A stretch of 64,000 nt of DNA from Alphaproteobacteria bacterium (GTDB taxonomy: Bacteria > Pseudomonadota > Alphaproteobacteria > Sphingomonadales > Sphingomonadaceae), in the NCBI GenBank assembly GCA_005883305.1, contig VBAC01000002.1, positions 1 through 64,000 of the forward strand. Reading direction: 5' to 3'. The notes beneath the pieces are model-generated. The model was not told the DNA's origin. It did not search any database and saw only the letters and a list, made by a program, of their open reading frames with translations. Shown here piece by piece: positions 26,465-34,914 of this stretch. Positions within the stretch are counted from its first letter, which is position 1, and each line of letters starts with the position of its first letter. The position numbers were made by a program, and so were the translations under genes.

Positions 26465-26686
26465 TCAGTAGCCGTCGCGGATCCGGCGGAAGATCCGGAC
26501 GCCCGAATAGACGAAGCATCCCATCGCGCCGAGCAGCGCGGCCAGAGCCATGAGATGATATTGGGCGCGTTCCGCCGAAACGCCGTCTTTGACGAAGGGC
26601 GCCAGATCGCCGCGCAGCTCCAGCGAATGGCTGAGAGACATCAGGCCGAACCCGACCGCCAAAAGGAATATGGTCTTGAAATTCAT
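26465..26686 (-). CDS. Small two-helix membrane protein
   Basis: A 73-residue protein with TM helices at about residues 4-18 (TIFLLAVGFGLMSL) and 45-62 (LMALAALLGAMGCFVYSG) and a basic tail (RIFRRIRDGY). ATG 26686 is the start that places the first helix at the N-terminus. It converges on the response regulator, leaving a 9-bp gap. Function unknown. Confidence 0.6.
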   Translation of the reverse strand: MNFKTIFLLAVGFGLMSLSHSLELRGDLAPFVKDGVSAERAQYHLMALAALLGAMGCFVYSGVRIFRRIRDGY

Positions 26687-26758
26687 GGCCCCCGCTCCCG
26701 CCTCTGACCGGCCCCGCATAGCATGAGGCGGGTAAACGAGAGGTGAGGCCGAAATAGA

Positions 26759-26790
26759 GGGAGGCGGCGATGGGGTCATCGCCGCCTCCC
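26759..26790 (-). terminator. Perfect 14-bp hairpin, probable terminator
   Basis: GGGAGGCGGCGATG, a 4-nt loop, then the exact inverse. On the minus strand it is followed by CTCTATTTC, so it may end transcription from the right, 27 bp after the stop of the small frame at 26817. A role as a plain intergenic hairpin is possible. Confidence 0.5.
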
Positions 26791-26816
26791 TGGTGAGCGT
26801 TGCCGCCTTGGTGGGC

Positions 26817-26948
26817 TCAGTTGGCGGCGCGGCTCACGTTCAGTATCTTTCGAGTCTCTTGTTGACCGGCGGCGCGCCGGTCCGGGCTGAGTGTTGCGGC
26901 CCGTCCGGCTGGCGGGGGACCATGTCCGTACGGGCCGCTGAGCCCCAT
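26817..26948 (-). CDS. Possible small basic protein
   Basis: A 43-codon frame starting MGLSGPYGHGPPPAGRAATL and ending ETRKILNVSRAAN, followed 27 bp later by a strong hairpin. There is no clear ribosome-binding site, and two other frames are also open here, so this is weak. The rest of 26687-27201 shows no gene. Confidence 0.3.
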   Translation of the reverse strand: MGLSGPYGHGPPPAGRAATLSPDRRAAGQQETRKILNVSRAAN

Positions 26949-27201
26949 TTCGCGCAACCGGGGCCCGATCGCTCTTCCCTTTCGACGACGATGCACGCTC
27001 CTTCGGCAAATTCCCGCATTGTTCGACGAAACGCACGCACCGCTCGACCAAGCCTCGCCGGCGGGTGCCGAGCAGGGTGCAAGTAACCCTTCTTCCACCT
27101 GTGTCCCCTATTGGGACGAGCGGAAATCCGTGGCGGCGCGGCTCGCGCGAATGGACTATCGGACTTCGCCACGAGCCTCGTTCCGGGCAGGGAAAGCGGG
27201 C

Positions 27202-28197
27202 ATGGTGTCTGGCGTTTTCGAGTTTCTACGCAGGTTGAGGAGGCAGGGGCTCGCAGCGTGGGCGCCGCTGGCGCTGTTGATTCCCGCCGCCTCCTGCGTG
27301 CCCGTCGGCATCGCCTCCGCGCCGCTTCCCGAGCTCAGCCCGTCCGAGATCGCCGCCTTCACCCCGCCGCCCCCGGCCGCCACCGTCGCGGTGCCGGCCG
27401 CGACTCCAGGCCTCACCTTCCTGGTCGGCAATCTTGCCTTCGCCGCCAACGCCGCCATCCCCGTCTTCAGCGGACCAAATCCCGCCGCGGGCGCCTATGT
27501 CTTCGCCGCCCGCACGCCGCTCGACCGGATGCGTTCGCTCGATTGCCTCGCCCAGGCGGTCTATTACGAGGCGCGTTCCGAGGGCGAGGCCGGAGAGCGC
27601 GCGGTCGCCCAGGTGGTGCTCAACCGTGTCCGCCACCCTGCTTGGCCGGACAGCGTCTGCGGAGTCGTCTATCAGGGGCCGATGCGGACCGGCGGTGGCT
27701 GCCAGTTCACCTTCACCTGCGACGGCTCGCTCGCCGTGCGCCCCTACGGCCCGGGGTGGGACGAAGCGCGGCGGATCGCGGCCGAGGCGCTCGGCGGCCG
27801 CACCTTCGATCCGGTCGGCCTCGCCACCCATTACCACACCAGCGCCGTCTTCCCGGCCTGGGCGCCGCGGCTGGTGAAGATCGCCGCGATCGGCGCGCAC
27901 AATTTCTATCGCCTGCCCGGGCTCGCCGGAGCGCCGGGCGCCTTCGCCGAAGCCTATGCCGGCAACGAGCCCCTCCCCCGCCCGTCAATGACCCTGTTCG
28001 CTCGCCCCGCGACGGCCGCGGCGCCGAGTTTCGCGGCGGCGGCGATCGTTCCGGCCGCGCCGGCGGCGCCGGTCTCGGACATCGCCCCGGATCCGCGCTG
28101 GGCGCCGAGCAACCTCCCTTCGTCGACGGTGCGCGAGGAGCATGCCCAATCCGGCCAGTGGCGCGACGACGCGCCGGCCGCGATCACCGGCCGCTAG
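27202..28197 (+). CDS. SleB-type cell wall hydrolase
   Basis: A 331-residue protein with an N-terminal hydrophobic export segment (LAAWAPLALLIPAASCVPVG), a Pro/Ala-rich spacer and a hydrolase_2 (SleB-like) domain at about residues 105-240: RSLDCLAQAVYYEARSEGE (the likely catalytic Glu), VAQVVLNRVRHPAWPDSVCG, GCQFTFTCDG and THYHTSAVFPAWA. Family members cut peptidoglycan glycan strands. The C-terminal 70 residues are Pro/Ala-rich. ATG 27202 is preferred; ATG 27151 is an alternative. The stop overlaps the convergent flavoprotein gene by 4 nt. Confidence 0.85.
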   Translation: MVSGVFEFLRRLRRQGLAAWAPLALLIPAASCVPVGIASAPLPELSPSEIAAFTPPPPAATVAVPAATPGLTFLVGNLAFAANAAIPVFSGPNPAAGAYVFAARTPLDRMRSLDCLAQAVYYEARSEGEAGERAVAQVVLNRVRHPAWPDSVCGVVYQGPMRTGGGCQFTFTCDGSLAVRPYGPGWDEARRIAAEALGGRTFDPVGLATHYHTSAVFPAWAPRLVKIAAIGAHNFYRLPGLAGAPGAFAEAYAGNEPLPRPSMTLFARPATAAAPSFAAAAIVPAAPAAPVSDIAPDPRWAPSNLPSSTVREEHAQSGQWRDDAPAAITGR

Positions 28198-29312
28198 ACG
28201 CCGATCCTGGTCAATCGCGCCGCTGCCCGGGCGAGGCCCGGCAGGCCCGCCAGCCCGATCATCGCCGCCCGTCCGGGCGGGCGTGCGGCCATCTTGCGCA
28301 GAGCCTCCGCGACGCCGACCGGCCGGGCCGCGCGGCGCGCGAAGTCGCGCTGGAAATCTTCCGCGCCGATTGCCTCCAGGCGGGCGCGGGCGGCGGCGAC
28401 CCCGCTCGCCAGCGCGATGGCGATTCCGTCCCCGGCAAGACTGGCGATCACCGCCGCCTGGTCCCCCAGCCGATAGCAATCCGAAAAGGTGTCGAAGGCG
28501 CGCCAGCCATAGGGCACGCCGGCGATCGCCTCCCATTGCCCGGGAATCGCGCCGCCCAGTCTTTCGCCGAGCAAGGGGCAATCCGAGATCAAGGCGGCGA
28601 CGCGTTCCTCCGGGCGCCCCGCCATTCGCTCCCGGACCACGGTGAGGCACAGGTTCACCATCCCGTCCTCCTGTAGCAGCAGCCCGGCATAGCCCGTGTC
28701 GTAAAGGTGCAGCTCGATCGTCCCGGCCAGCGCCGCTTCGGCCGCGAGCGACGGGGCGAAGGCGGCGCGCAGACCGACCGAAACTGGCCTGTCGCCGATT
28801 CCCCGGGCGGCGCCGCGTAGATCGTGCTTTCCGGTGGCGAGGAAGATCGCCTCGGCCGCGATCGTCTCTCCGCCGTCGAGGCGCACCCTGCGGCGCTCGA
28901 CAAGGCGGGCGGTCCGGCCGCGAAGCACCGTCGCGCCCGCCTCTCCCGCGAGCCTCAGCATCGCTTCGTCCAGGCATTTGCGGGACAGCCCCGCGGCCGC
29001 CCTCGGCAACGCCGCCTCGACCGTGCGCCTGCCCGCCACCAGCCGCAGGCGATGGATCGGGCGAGCCCCCAGCCTTTCCGCGTCGAGCCCGAGGCGCTTC
29101 AGGCCCGCAAGCGCGTCCCAGCCGAGGAAGCCTCCGCAGACGATGTCGCGCGGGCCGGAGGAGCGCTCGATCAGCACCGGCGTCGCTCCGGCCCGAGCCA
29201 AAGTGATCGCGGCGGCCGCGCCCGCCGGTCCTCCGCCGACGATCAGCGCGGAAGCGTGCCGCACCGGCGGAGGATCAGGCGGCGCGTTCGAAATGGAAGC
29301 CCTCCGCGGCAA
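28194..29312 (-). CDS. FAD-dependent oxidoreductase linked to type III PKS
   Basis: A flavoprotein of up to 372 residues from the geranylgeranyl-reductase/aromatic-hydroxylase superfamily. It has an N-terminal dinucleotide motif (ALIVGGGPAGAAAAITLARAG), a long substrate region and a second FAD contact (YRLGDQAAVIASLAGDGIAIAL). From ATG 29312 it overlaps the polyketide synthase end by 38 nt; GTG 29264 would start just after that stop and is equally possible. It probably tailors the polyketide product by oxidation or reduction. The product is unknown. Confidence 0.83.
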   Translation of the reverse strand: MPRRASISNAPPDPPPVRHASALIVGGGPAGAAAAITLARAGATPVLIERSSGPRDIVCGGFLGWDALAGLKRLGLDAERLGARPIHRLRLVAGRRTVEAALPRAAAGLSRKCLDEAMLRLAGEAGATVLRGRTARLVERRRVRLDGGETIAAEAIFLATGKHDLRGAARGIGDRPVSVGLRAAFAPSLAAEAALAGTIELHLYDTGYAGLLLQEDGMVNLCLTVVRERMAGRPEERVAALISDCPLLGERLGGAIPGQWEAIAGVPYGWRAFDTFSDCYRLGDQAAVIASLAGDGIAIALASGVAAARARLEAIGAEDFQRDFARRAARPVGVAEALRKMAARPPGRAAMIGLAGLPGLARAAARLTRIGV

Positions 29313-30345
29313 GGCCGGGCCCGAAGGCGAGAGCGACGCCCTTGCGCACGTCCGGCCGCCCGGCGAGCTCGGACAGGACGAACATCAGGGTCGAGGAGGA
29401 CATGTTGCCGTAGCGGGCGAGAATGTCGCGCGAGGCGAACAGCGCGCCCTGCGGCAGCTCGAGCCCCTTCTCGACGGCGTCGAGGATCGAACGGCCGCCG
29501 GCATGGACCGCCCAGCTGTCGATCTCGTCCGCCCCCCAGCCGTTGAACAGGGTGGCTCGGACGTCCTCGCGGTCGAGCGCGTGCTGGATCCTGGCGGGCA
29601 CCTCGCCCGACAAGGTCATCTCGAACCCGGTGTCGCCGATATGCCACTGGATCAGCTCGGCGGAATCCTCGAGCTGCATCGAGAAGAGATGGCTCATCTC
29701 GAACCCGGCGGGATCGGAGGTCACCAGCGCGGCCGCCGCGCCGTCGCTGAACTGGAGCATGGCGAGCAATTGCTCGAGCTGCTGGGTCTGCTGCAGATGG
29801 AGCGAGCAGAGCTCGACGGTGACCGTCAGCACCCGAGCAGCGGGATCGGAACGGACGATGTGGAACGCGGTGCGCAACGCGCAAACGGCGGCGTAGCAGC
29901 CCATGAAGCCGACCAGGGTGCGCTCGACGTTTTCGAGGCCAAGGCGGCGCGCGATGATCTGGTCGATGCCGGGCGCGACGAAGCCCGTGCAGCTGGCGAC
30001 GACGAGATGGGTGATACCTTCGAGCGCGACCTTCTCGCGCAGCTGCTCGATCGCCCGCAGCGCCAGCTCCGGCGCCTCCCTGGCGTAACACTGCATCCGC
30101 GTCGACGTGGCAGGCATAGCACCATGGTAGAAGCCGCCCGGCTGGTCGTGCGGAAGGCCGCCCGGCGCCGGCTCCAGCACCGACCAGCGATGCTCGATCC
30201 CCGATCGCTCGGCCATGCGCAGGAACAGCTTGCGCAGCCGCGGATCCTCGACCTGGCCCTGGGCCCAGTCGATGAACAGCTTGTGCACGTCGTACTCCGG
30301 GACGACGCCGGCAACGGCGTTCACATAGGCGCGCCTCGAATCCAC
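29275..30345 (-). CDS. Type III polyketide synthase
   Basis: A 356-residue chalcone/stilbene synthase-like enzyme that extends a starter acyl-CoA with malonyl-CoA. With GTG 30345 as start (AAAGGAAG a few nt upstream), the catalytic triad is Cys119 (VVASCTGFVAPG), His281 (WAVHAGGRSIL) and Asn314 (RYGNMSSST), all intact, with GFMGCYAA as a further family block. The frame is open from a TTG at 30384. Downstream is an overlapping flavoprotein gene, so the pair forms a minimal biosynthetic cluster. Starter and product cannot be inferred; alkylresorcinol- or alkylpyrone-type lipids are common for this family. Confidence 0.93.
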   Translation of the reverse strand: MDSRRAYVNAVAGVVPEYDVHKLFIDWAQGQVEDPRLRKLFLRMAERSGIEHRWSVLEPAPGGLPHDQPGGFYHGAMPATSTRMQCYAREAPELALRAIEQLREKVALEGITHLVVASCTGFVAPGIDQIIARRLGLENVERTLVGFMGCYAAVCALRTAFHIVRSDPAARVLTVTVELCSLHLQQTQQLEQLLAMLQFSDGAAAALVTSDPAGFEMSHLFSMQLEDSAELIQWHIGDTGFEMTLSGEVPARIQHALDREDVRATLFNGWGADEIDSWAVHAGGRSILDAVEKGLELPQGALFASRDILARYGNMSSSTLMFVLSELAGRPDVRKGVALAFGPGLAAEGFHFERAA

Positions 30346-30445
30346 ACGGCTTCCTTTCCAGCCAGCGCCCCCGGCTATCCCCAAGGGCTAGCCCCGCCCC
30401 GTCATCCTGGCAATACAGGACATTACGGGTTGACGATGATGGCAA

Positions 30446-30474
30446 GAAAAAAGCGGGCGGCCGATGCCGCCCGC
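30446..30474 (-). terminator. Rho-independent terminator
   Basis: On the minus strand GCGGGCGGC, a 4-nt loop and GCCGCCCGC precede a run of T (30446-30452). It ends the BlaI/BlaR1-like operon, 52 bp after its last stop. Confidence 0.85.
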
Positions 30475-30525
30475 AAAGTCGAACGGCGCGGCGTCGCCGT
30501 TCAACCGCTGGATCGAGCCGGCGGC

Positions 30526-32241
30526 TCAGTCCGTATTGTCGCCCCGGCGCATGCGCTCGGCGGACTCGCGCATCTCGCGTGCGCCGTCGCGCATGCCGCG
30601 CGCGCCCTCCTCCATGCCTTCGGCCGCGTCGATCAATTCCTCATGGGTGACATGATGGCCGCGCCGGGCCTCGCGGGCGATGACCTGCTCGCGATAGGAG
30701 CGGTCGCGAAAGCGCGCCGCCTCCTGCTCCATCCGCCGGGCGCCCGATTCCATCCCGGCCGCGCCGCTCTCCACCCCGGCCGCGCCGCGCGCCATGGAAA
30801 GAGCGATCGTGTGCGGGACGGCCGCGACCGCGGCCTGCGCCTCGCGCATCGCCGCGGCGATCTCGACGCGGTTGACGCGTGCGGCCTGGGCGTGAGCCTG
30901 GGCGACCGCTCTGCGCACCTCGCGGGACAGCCGCTCGCTGTCCTCGCGGGACATGTTGTGCAGCTCCGCCTGCGCGTCGCGCATCGCATCTTGGACGGCT
31001 TCCTCGACCTCTTCCGGATCGATCGCTCCGGCCGCGGAGGTCGCCTCGGCGACGATCGCCGGGATCTGGGGAAGCACCTCGGCCAGGGCCTGCCGAACGA
31101 TCGGCCCGACGTCCGGCACCTCGACGAGCGGCATCGGAGGCGTGGGCGCCTGTGGAGCCTCGGGCGCCGCAGGCGCTCCCGGCGCGGCGGGAGGCGGCGG
31201 GACATCCGGCACGGCCGCGGGGGCCGCCGGCGGCTGAGGCGCGGCCGGGGGCTGCGCGGCCTGGACCAGCTGCATCGCGGCCACGGGCGCCGCGATTCCG
31301 ATGCACATGACCGCTGCGATCGCCGTCCAGGGCGAACCGGCGGGACGCTCGCGCAGCCGCCGGTCGAGGATCGCCTGGACCCGGCGGGCGAGCGCGCTGC
31401 CCGAAGGTGCGATGCTGTTGGCGGGGATCATGCCGCCGTTGGCCTGCGCCCAGCTCAGCAGGGTGCGGGCGTAGGCCGTCGGCTCGACGCACTCGGCGGC
31501 GGCGCAATCGGCGGCTTCCTCCGCCTGCTGCACGACCTCGCGCTCGAGCAGCCACACAAGCGGGTTGAACCAGAACAGGGTGGCCGCGAGCCGGGTCAGC
31601 ATCAGCGCCGGCCAGTCCCGCCGGGCGATGTGCGCCATTTCATGGGCCAGGATCGCGTCGGCCTCCTCGGGCTGATCGAGCGTGTCGGGATCGATCAGGA
31701 TCACCGGGCGGCGCCAGCCCCAGCTCAACGGCGAGGGGACCGTGTCCGAGACCAGCAGGCGGATCGTTTCAGGATCGGATGCCGACCAGCGCGCGCGATC
31801 GAACGCTGCCTGCCATTCGGGGCAGTCGACGGCGCGGCCCGCGCGGGTCCAGCGGCCGAGCATGAACAGGCCCGCGCCCAGCCGCGCGCCGGCCATCAGC
31901 AGCCCGCCCAGATAGGCGAGGAAGACGAGCGGCGTGGGATCGTCCCAGATGGTCGGCGGCGCGGGGGCGAGGGTCGAGTTTGCGGGGATCGCATAATGCA
32001 GATCCGGCGTGGCAAGCGCGTAAGCGGGCATCGCCGGCTGGGGCGCGGCCCAGGCGACGATCTGGAGCGACGGCAAGGCCAGAGCGATGAACGGGAGCAG
32101 CAGCAGCATTCCGACGCCGAGCCTCAGGACCAGCGCCCGATCGGACGCGGCGCGGGAGCGAAGCACATAAGCGAGGGAGAGCGCGGCGCCGCTGATCAGC
32201 GCCGATTTCCACGCCATTTCGCCGAAGAAGGATACGTCCAT
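30526..32241 (-). CDS. BlaR1/MecR1-like M56 metallopeptidase
   Basis: A 571-residue membrane protease. N-terminal TM helices surround a cytoplasmic zinc-protease loop with HExxH (AILAHEMAHIARRDWP, about residues 200-204). In BlaR1 this site is involved in repressor inactivation after ligand sensing. Here the C-terminal penicillin-binding sensor is absent; after a TM near residue 325 comes a Pro/Ala-rich linker and a long charged helical tail with a seven-residue pattern (GMEEGARGMRDGAREMRESA). Its ATG overlaps the blaI-like stop (TGATG). GTG 32244 is an alternative start. The sensed signal is unknown. Confidence 0.87.
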   Translation of the reverse strand: MDVSFFGEMAWKSALISGAALSLAYVLRSRAASDRALVLRLGVGMLLLLPFIALALPSLQIVAWAAPQPAMPAYALATPDLHYAIPANSTLAPAPPTIWDDPTPLVFLAYLGGLLMAGARLGAGLFMLGRWTRAGRAVDCPEWQAAFDRARWSASDPETIRLLVSDTVPSPLSWGWRRPVILIDPDTLDQPEEADAILAHEMAHIARRDWPALMLTRLAATLFWFNPLVWLLEREVVQQAEEAADCAAAECVEPTAYARTLLSWAQANGGMIPANSIAPSGSALARRVQAILDRRLRERPAGSPWTAIAAVMCIGIAAPVAAMQLVQAAQPPAAPQPPAAPAAVPDVPPPPAAPGAPAAPEAPQAPTPPMPLVEVPDVGPIVRQALAEVLPQIPAIVAEATSAAGAIDPEEVEEAVQDAMRDAQAELHNMSREDSERLSREVRRAVAQAHAQAARVNRVEIAAAMREAQAAVAAVPHTIALSMARGAAGVESGAAGMESGARRMEQEAARFRDRSYREQVIAREARRGHHVTHEELIDAAEGMEEGARGMRDGAREMRESAERMRRGDNTD

Positions 32242-32615
32242 CACCCACGCTCCTCTGCATCGCGGATCGCCTGCACAAGCGCTTCCGCTTCGTCCGCCGA
32301 CAGGCTCTTGGTCAGGCCGAGCAACGCCGTCGCGGCGTTCGCGGCCGAGCCGTCGAAAAAGGTCCTCACCATCTGCTTGAGCGCCGACTCGCGCACCTTC
32401 GAGGGCTGCGGCACGCTCGAATAGACATAGGTCTGGTCGGCGACGCTATGGCGCACCAGCCCGCGGCCCTCGAGCCGGGCGAGCAGCGTGCGCACCGCCG
32501 AATAGGAAGGCGGGTCCTTCATTGCCGCGCGAAGCTCGGCGGCGGTCGCCTGGCCGGCGCTGCACAGTAGCTCGAACAGCTCGCGTTCACGCCGGGGAAG
32601 AGAATCGATCATCAT
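32241..32615 (-). CDS. BlaI/MecI/CopY-family transcriptional repressor
   Basis: A 124-residue winged-helix repressor: LPRRERELFELLCSAGQATAAEL, then SYSAVRTLLARLEGRGLVRH (recognition helix and wing) and a C-terminal dimerisation part (VRESALKQMVRTFFDGS). It starts at ATG 32615 or 32612. Directly upstream are two palindromes (32628-32660) that fit autoregulation. The coupled M56 protease downstream is expected to inactivate it. No beta-lactamase gene lies nearby. Confidence 0.92.
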   Translation of the reverse strand: MMIDSLPRRERELFELLCSAGQATAAELRAAMKDPPSYSAVRTLLARLEGRGLVRHSVADQTYVYSSVPQPSKVRESALKQMVRTFFDGSAANAATALLGLTKSLSADEAEALVQAIRDAEERG

Positions 32616-32627
32616 GCTTTTTCACCT

Positions 32628-32660
32628 GCTACCGGTGTAGCATGCCACAATTGTAGCATG
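32628..32660. promoter_or_regulatory. Tandem operator palindromes upstream of blaI-like gene
   Basis: GCTACCGGTGTAGC (32628-32641; 5-bp arms) abuts CATGCCACAATTGTAGCATG (32641-32660; 9 of 10 pairs). The ACAATTGT core and the position 13-45 nt before the repressor start suit BlaI-type dimers, which recognise TACA/TGTA-like half sites. Confidence 0.7.
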
Positions 32661-32728
32661 ATGCAAGTGCGTTTCGTCCCGCGCCTTCTTCGTTTCGTCT
32701 CCGCAAGATGAAGCGCGGGTGAACTGCC

Positions 32729-33148
32729 CTATCGCGGATAGCGGGAGTCCATTCGGGCCAGCGCCCCGCACACGAGCGCTTCGAGGACGGCCATGTCCAC
32801 ATCCGCCAGCTTCTTGATATAGAGGCAGGCCTTGCCTCTCCTGTGCTTGCCGAGGCGCGCGAGAAGCCCGGCCTCCCTTTCCCTGCCGCCCAGCACGTAG
32901 AGCACCAGTTCGGCCTTGCGCGGCGAGAAGCCGATCCGGCACATCGTCCCCTCATGGCCGCTGTCATATCTGTAATGATAGCGGCCGAAGCCTACGATAC
33001 TCGGCCCCCACATCGCCGCGGGCTCGCCCGACAGCCGCTCCATCAGCGCGCGGACCTTCTTGCCGTCCTCGCGGCGCACGGGATCGGGAACGGCGTCGAG
33101 GAACGAGTCGACGCTCACCCCGGTGGCCTTCGTTTTTATCTCCGCCAC
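32729..33148 (-). CDS. DUF1801-domain protein
   Basis: A 139-residue cytoplasmic protein of the DUF1801/YdhG-like fold: SVDSFLDAVPDPVRREDGKKVRALM at the start, then PAAMWGPSIVGFGRYHYRY and RIGFSPRKAELVLYVLGG. The family is widespread and uncharacterised, and shares its fold with frataxin-like proteins. It lies 12 bp downstream of the hypothetical membrane gene at 33161 on the same strand, so cotranscription is likely. Confidence 0.85.
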   Translation of the reverse strand: MAEIKTKATGVSVDSFLDAVPDPVRREDGKKVRALMERLSGEPAAMWGPSIVGFGRYHYRYDSGHEGTMCRIGFSPRKAELVLYVLGGREREAGLLARLGKHRRGKACLYIKKLADVDMAVLEALVCGALARMDSRYPR

Positions 33149-33160
33149 GTGCTCGCCCCT

Positions 33161-34060
33161 CTACTGGCTTGGCTCCACGCCGCTCGCCATCGGGATCGCC
33201 ACCCCGCTTTCCGCGCCGCTGCAGATTTCGGCGAGCGGGATGATCGCCTTGGTCTCGTAGACCTCGCTTTCCGGGTCGACGCGCATCTTGACGAGCACCC
33301 GAACGAAGGGATCGGCGCAGCTGGCCTGGATCTCGAAATAGCGATCGTCCACGTCGTGCGGCTCGAGCCGGAGCGGCGACCACATGAAGAGCGGCCTCAC
33401 CGCGCTCCGCGGGATGTTCTGATCGCCCGTCCGGCCCCTGATACGGGCGAGGTCGCGATCGATGCACGCGTCGATCTGGGCGACGTCCCGATCGTGCGCT
33501 CCCCCGAGCCCGTTGCGCCGGTCATAGGGAATTCGGGTGACCACCGGCTCGAGCAGCATCTCCTCCGGCGCGCCCGGATTTCGCGCCACGCGGTCTGGCC
33601 GCGCCGGCCGGAACAAGGCGAGCGCGATGCATTTCATCTCGACCCGCCTGGCGCCGTTGTTCGTCACCAGCACCCGGATGCCGAGAAGGACGTTTCGCCC
33701 CGGCCCGGCCCGCGCACCGCCGGGCCGCGACAGGAGCGCGCGCGCGGCATCGACCGTGAACGTGATGCTCGGCTTGTCCTTCCGCTCGAGAAAGTAGACT
33801 CCGACGGCGATGAACAACGCCATCACGGTGGCCACTCCGGCGATGCCCTGGGCGACGCTCGACAGGCCCTGATTCTTCGGATCGAGGGCCATTCCCGCCC
33901 ACAGCAGCACGGCAGTCATGAACGCCGCGGCGAAGAACCAGCGCAGCATGACCGAAGCCGTGGCGTCGGGCGCGATGGCGATGCACAAAGCGACGAATAA
34001 TATGACGGCCAGAACGAAGTAGAGATGCCGCCTCCAGAATTCCGCGTCACGGCCCGGCAT
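33161..34060 (-). CDS. Hypothetical protein with N-terminal membrane helices
   Basis: A 299-residue protein with three TM helices at about residues 12-30, 37-57 and 72-90, then a roughly 200-residue soluble domain rich in beta strands (SITFTVDAARALL, VLLGIRVLVTNNGARRVEMK, YFEIQASCADPFVRVLVKMRV). The soluble part looks like an immunoglobulin-like sandwich, but this is inference. I do not recognise the family. It sits upstream of the DUF1801 gene. Confidence 0.65.
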   Translation of the reverse strand: MPGRDAEFWRRHLYFVLAVILFVALCIAIAPDATASVMLRWFFAAAFMTAVLLWAGMALDPKNQGLSSVAQGIAGVATVMALFIAVGVYFLERKDKPSITFTVDAARALLSRPGGARAGPGRNVLLGIRVLVTNNGARRVEMKCIALALFRPARPDRVARNPGAPEEMLLEPVVTRIPYDRRNGLGGAHDRDVAQIDACIDRDLARIRGRTGDQNIPRSAVRPLFMWSPLRLEPHDVDDRYFEIQASCADPFVRVLVKMRVDPESEVYETKAIIPLAEICSGAESGVAIPMASGVEPSQ

Positions 34061-34133
34061 AGACTGTTCCCCCCCGCTGTCGCGGCGAGACTAACAAAAC
34101 ATGCGGGATCGATCCACGGCGACTTGGCGGGCG

Positions 34134-34889
34134 CTACCGCGCCGGCCGCCGGAAGCGATAGACGATTCGGTCGGTATGGCCGCGGATCGAAGGATCGAAG
34201 ACGAGCTTGGTGTGATCGTCCTGCGGGTTGCGAAGCACGTTCGATTCGCCGTCGAAGACAAAGCCCGCGCGCTCGAAATCGGCGCGGATCGTCGCGGGAT
34301 CGATTCGGTGGGTGGCGTTGACCTCCTCGCGCGTGTCGCGGCCGGGATTGGCGACATGGTCGATGACCAGCATCGTCCCGCCCGGCTTGAGCGAGTTGAA
34401 GACGGTGCGCAGGAAGCCCGGCGGATCCATCCGCGGGAAATGGAAGCGGTCGCTCTGCCAATAAGTGTCGTGATAATTGAGGTTGATCATCACGAAATCG
34501 AACGCGCGCTCCGGCAGGCCGAGCGCGTCGGCGGGGGCGGCGAACCAGCTGACGTTCGGCGCGCGCTGGTGGATCGCGCCGAGCGCGGCCCGCGACTGAT
34601 CGTTGAGGAAATTGGCGGGCTCCCAGGCGAGCACGCTGCCCGCCGGCCCGATCGCCCCGCCCATGATCTCGGCGAAATAGCCGCTCCCGGTGAACAGATC
34701 GAGCGCTCGGTCGCCGCGCTTCAAGCCGCCGAAGCGCAGCACCTCGGCGGGGCGGCGGCCTTCGTCGAGAGCGCGCGCCTCGGCGGGCCGGTCGGGGGCG
34801 GCAACGGCGGCGGTGACGTCGGCCGGCGCCGCGTGGGCGGCCAGCGGCATGGCGGCAAGGGCGGCGGCAATCAGGCAGCGCTTCAGCAT
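34134..34889 (-). CDS. Exported class I SAM-dependent methyltransferase
   Basis: A 251-residue protein with a Sec signal peptide (MLKRCLIAAALAAMPLAAHA) and a Rossmann-type methyltransferase domain: LDLFTGSGYFAEIMGGAIG (SAM-binding motif I), SVLAWEPANF, FDFVMINLNYHDTYW and LKPGGTMLVIDHVA. Export of a SAM-using enzyme is odd because SAM is cytoplasmic, but such signal-bearing methyltransferases recur in sphingomonads and xanthomonads. It follows the amine oxidase gene by 25 bp on the same strand. Confidence 0.85.
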   Translation of the reverse strand: MLKRCLIAAALAAMPLAAHAAPADVTAAVAAPDRPAEARALDEGRRPAEVLRFGGLKRGDRALDLFTGSGYFAEIMGGAIGPAGSVLAWEPANFLNDQSRAALGAIHQRAPNVSWFAAPADALGLPERAFDFVMINLNYHDTYWQSDRFHFPRMDPPGFLRTVFNSLKPGGTMLVIDHVANPGRDTREEVNATHRIDPATIRADFERAGFVFDGESNVLRNPQDDHTKLVFDPSIRGHTDRIVYRFRRPAR

Positions 34890-34914
34890 CTCTCTTCCCC
34901 TTTCAAATCGCTCC

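Noticed and set aside
28834-32424. A 1196-codon open frame on the plus strand opposite the PKS, flavoprotein and M56 genes
   Set aside because: It is antisense to several genes with clear catalytic motifs, has no domain of its own, and its Arg/Ala/Gly-rich composition is what GC-biased codons give in the opposite frame.
32241-32615. The BlaI/BlaR1 pair as a beta-lactam resistance locus
   Set aside because: No beta-lactamase or penicillin-binding protein gene is adjacent, and the protease lacks the penicillin-sensor domain.
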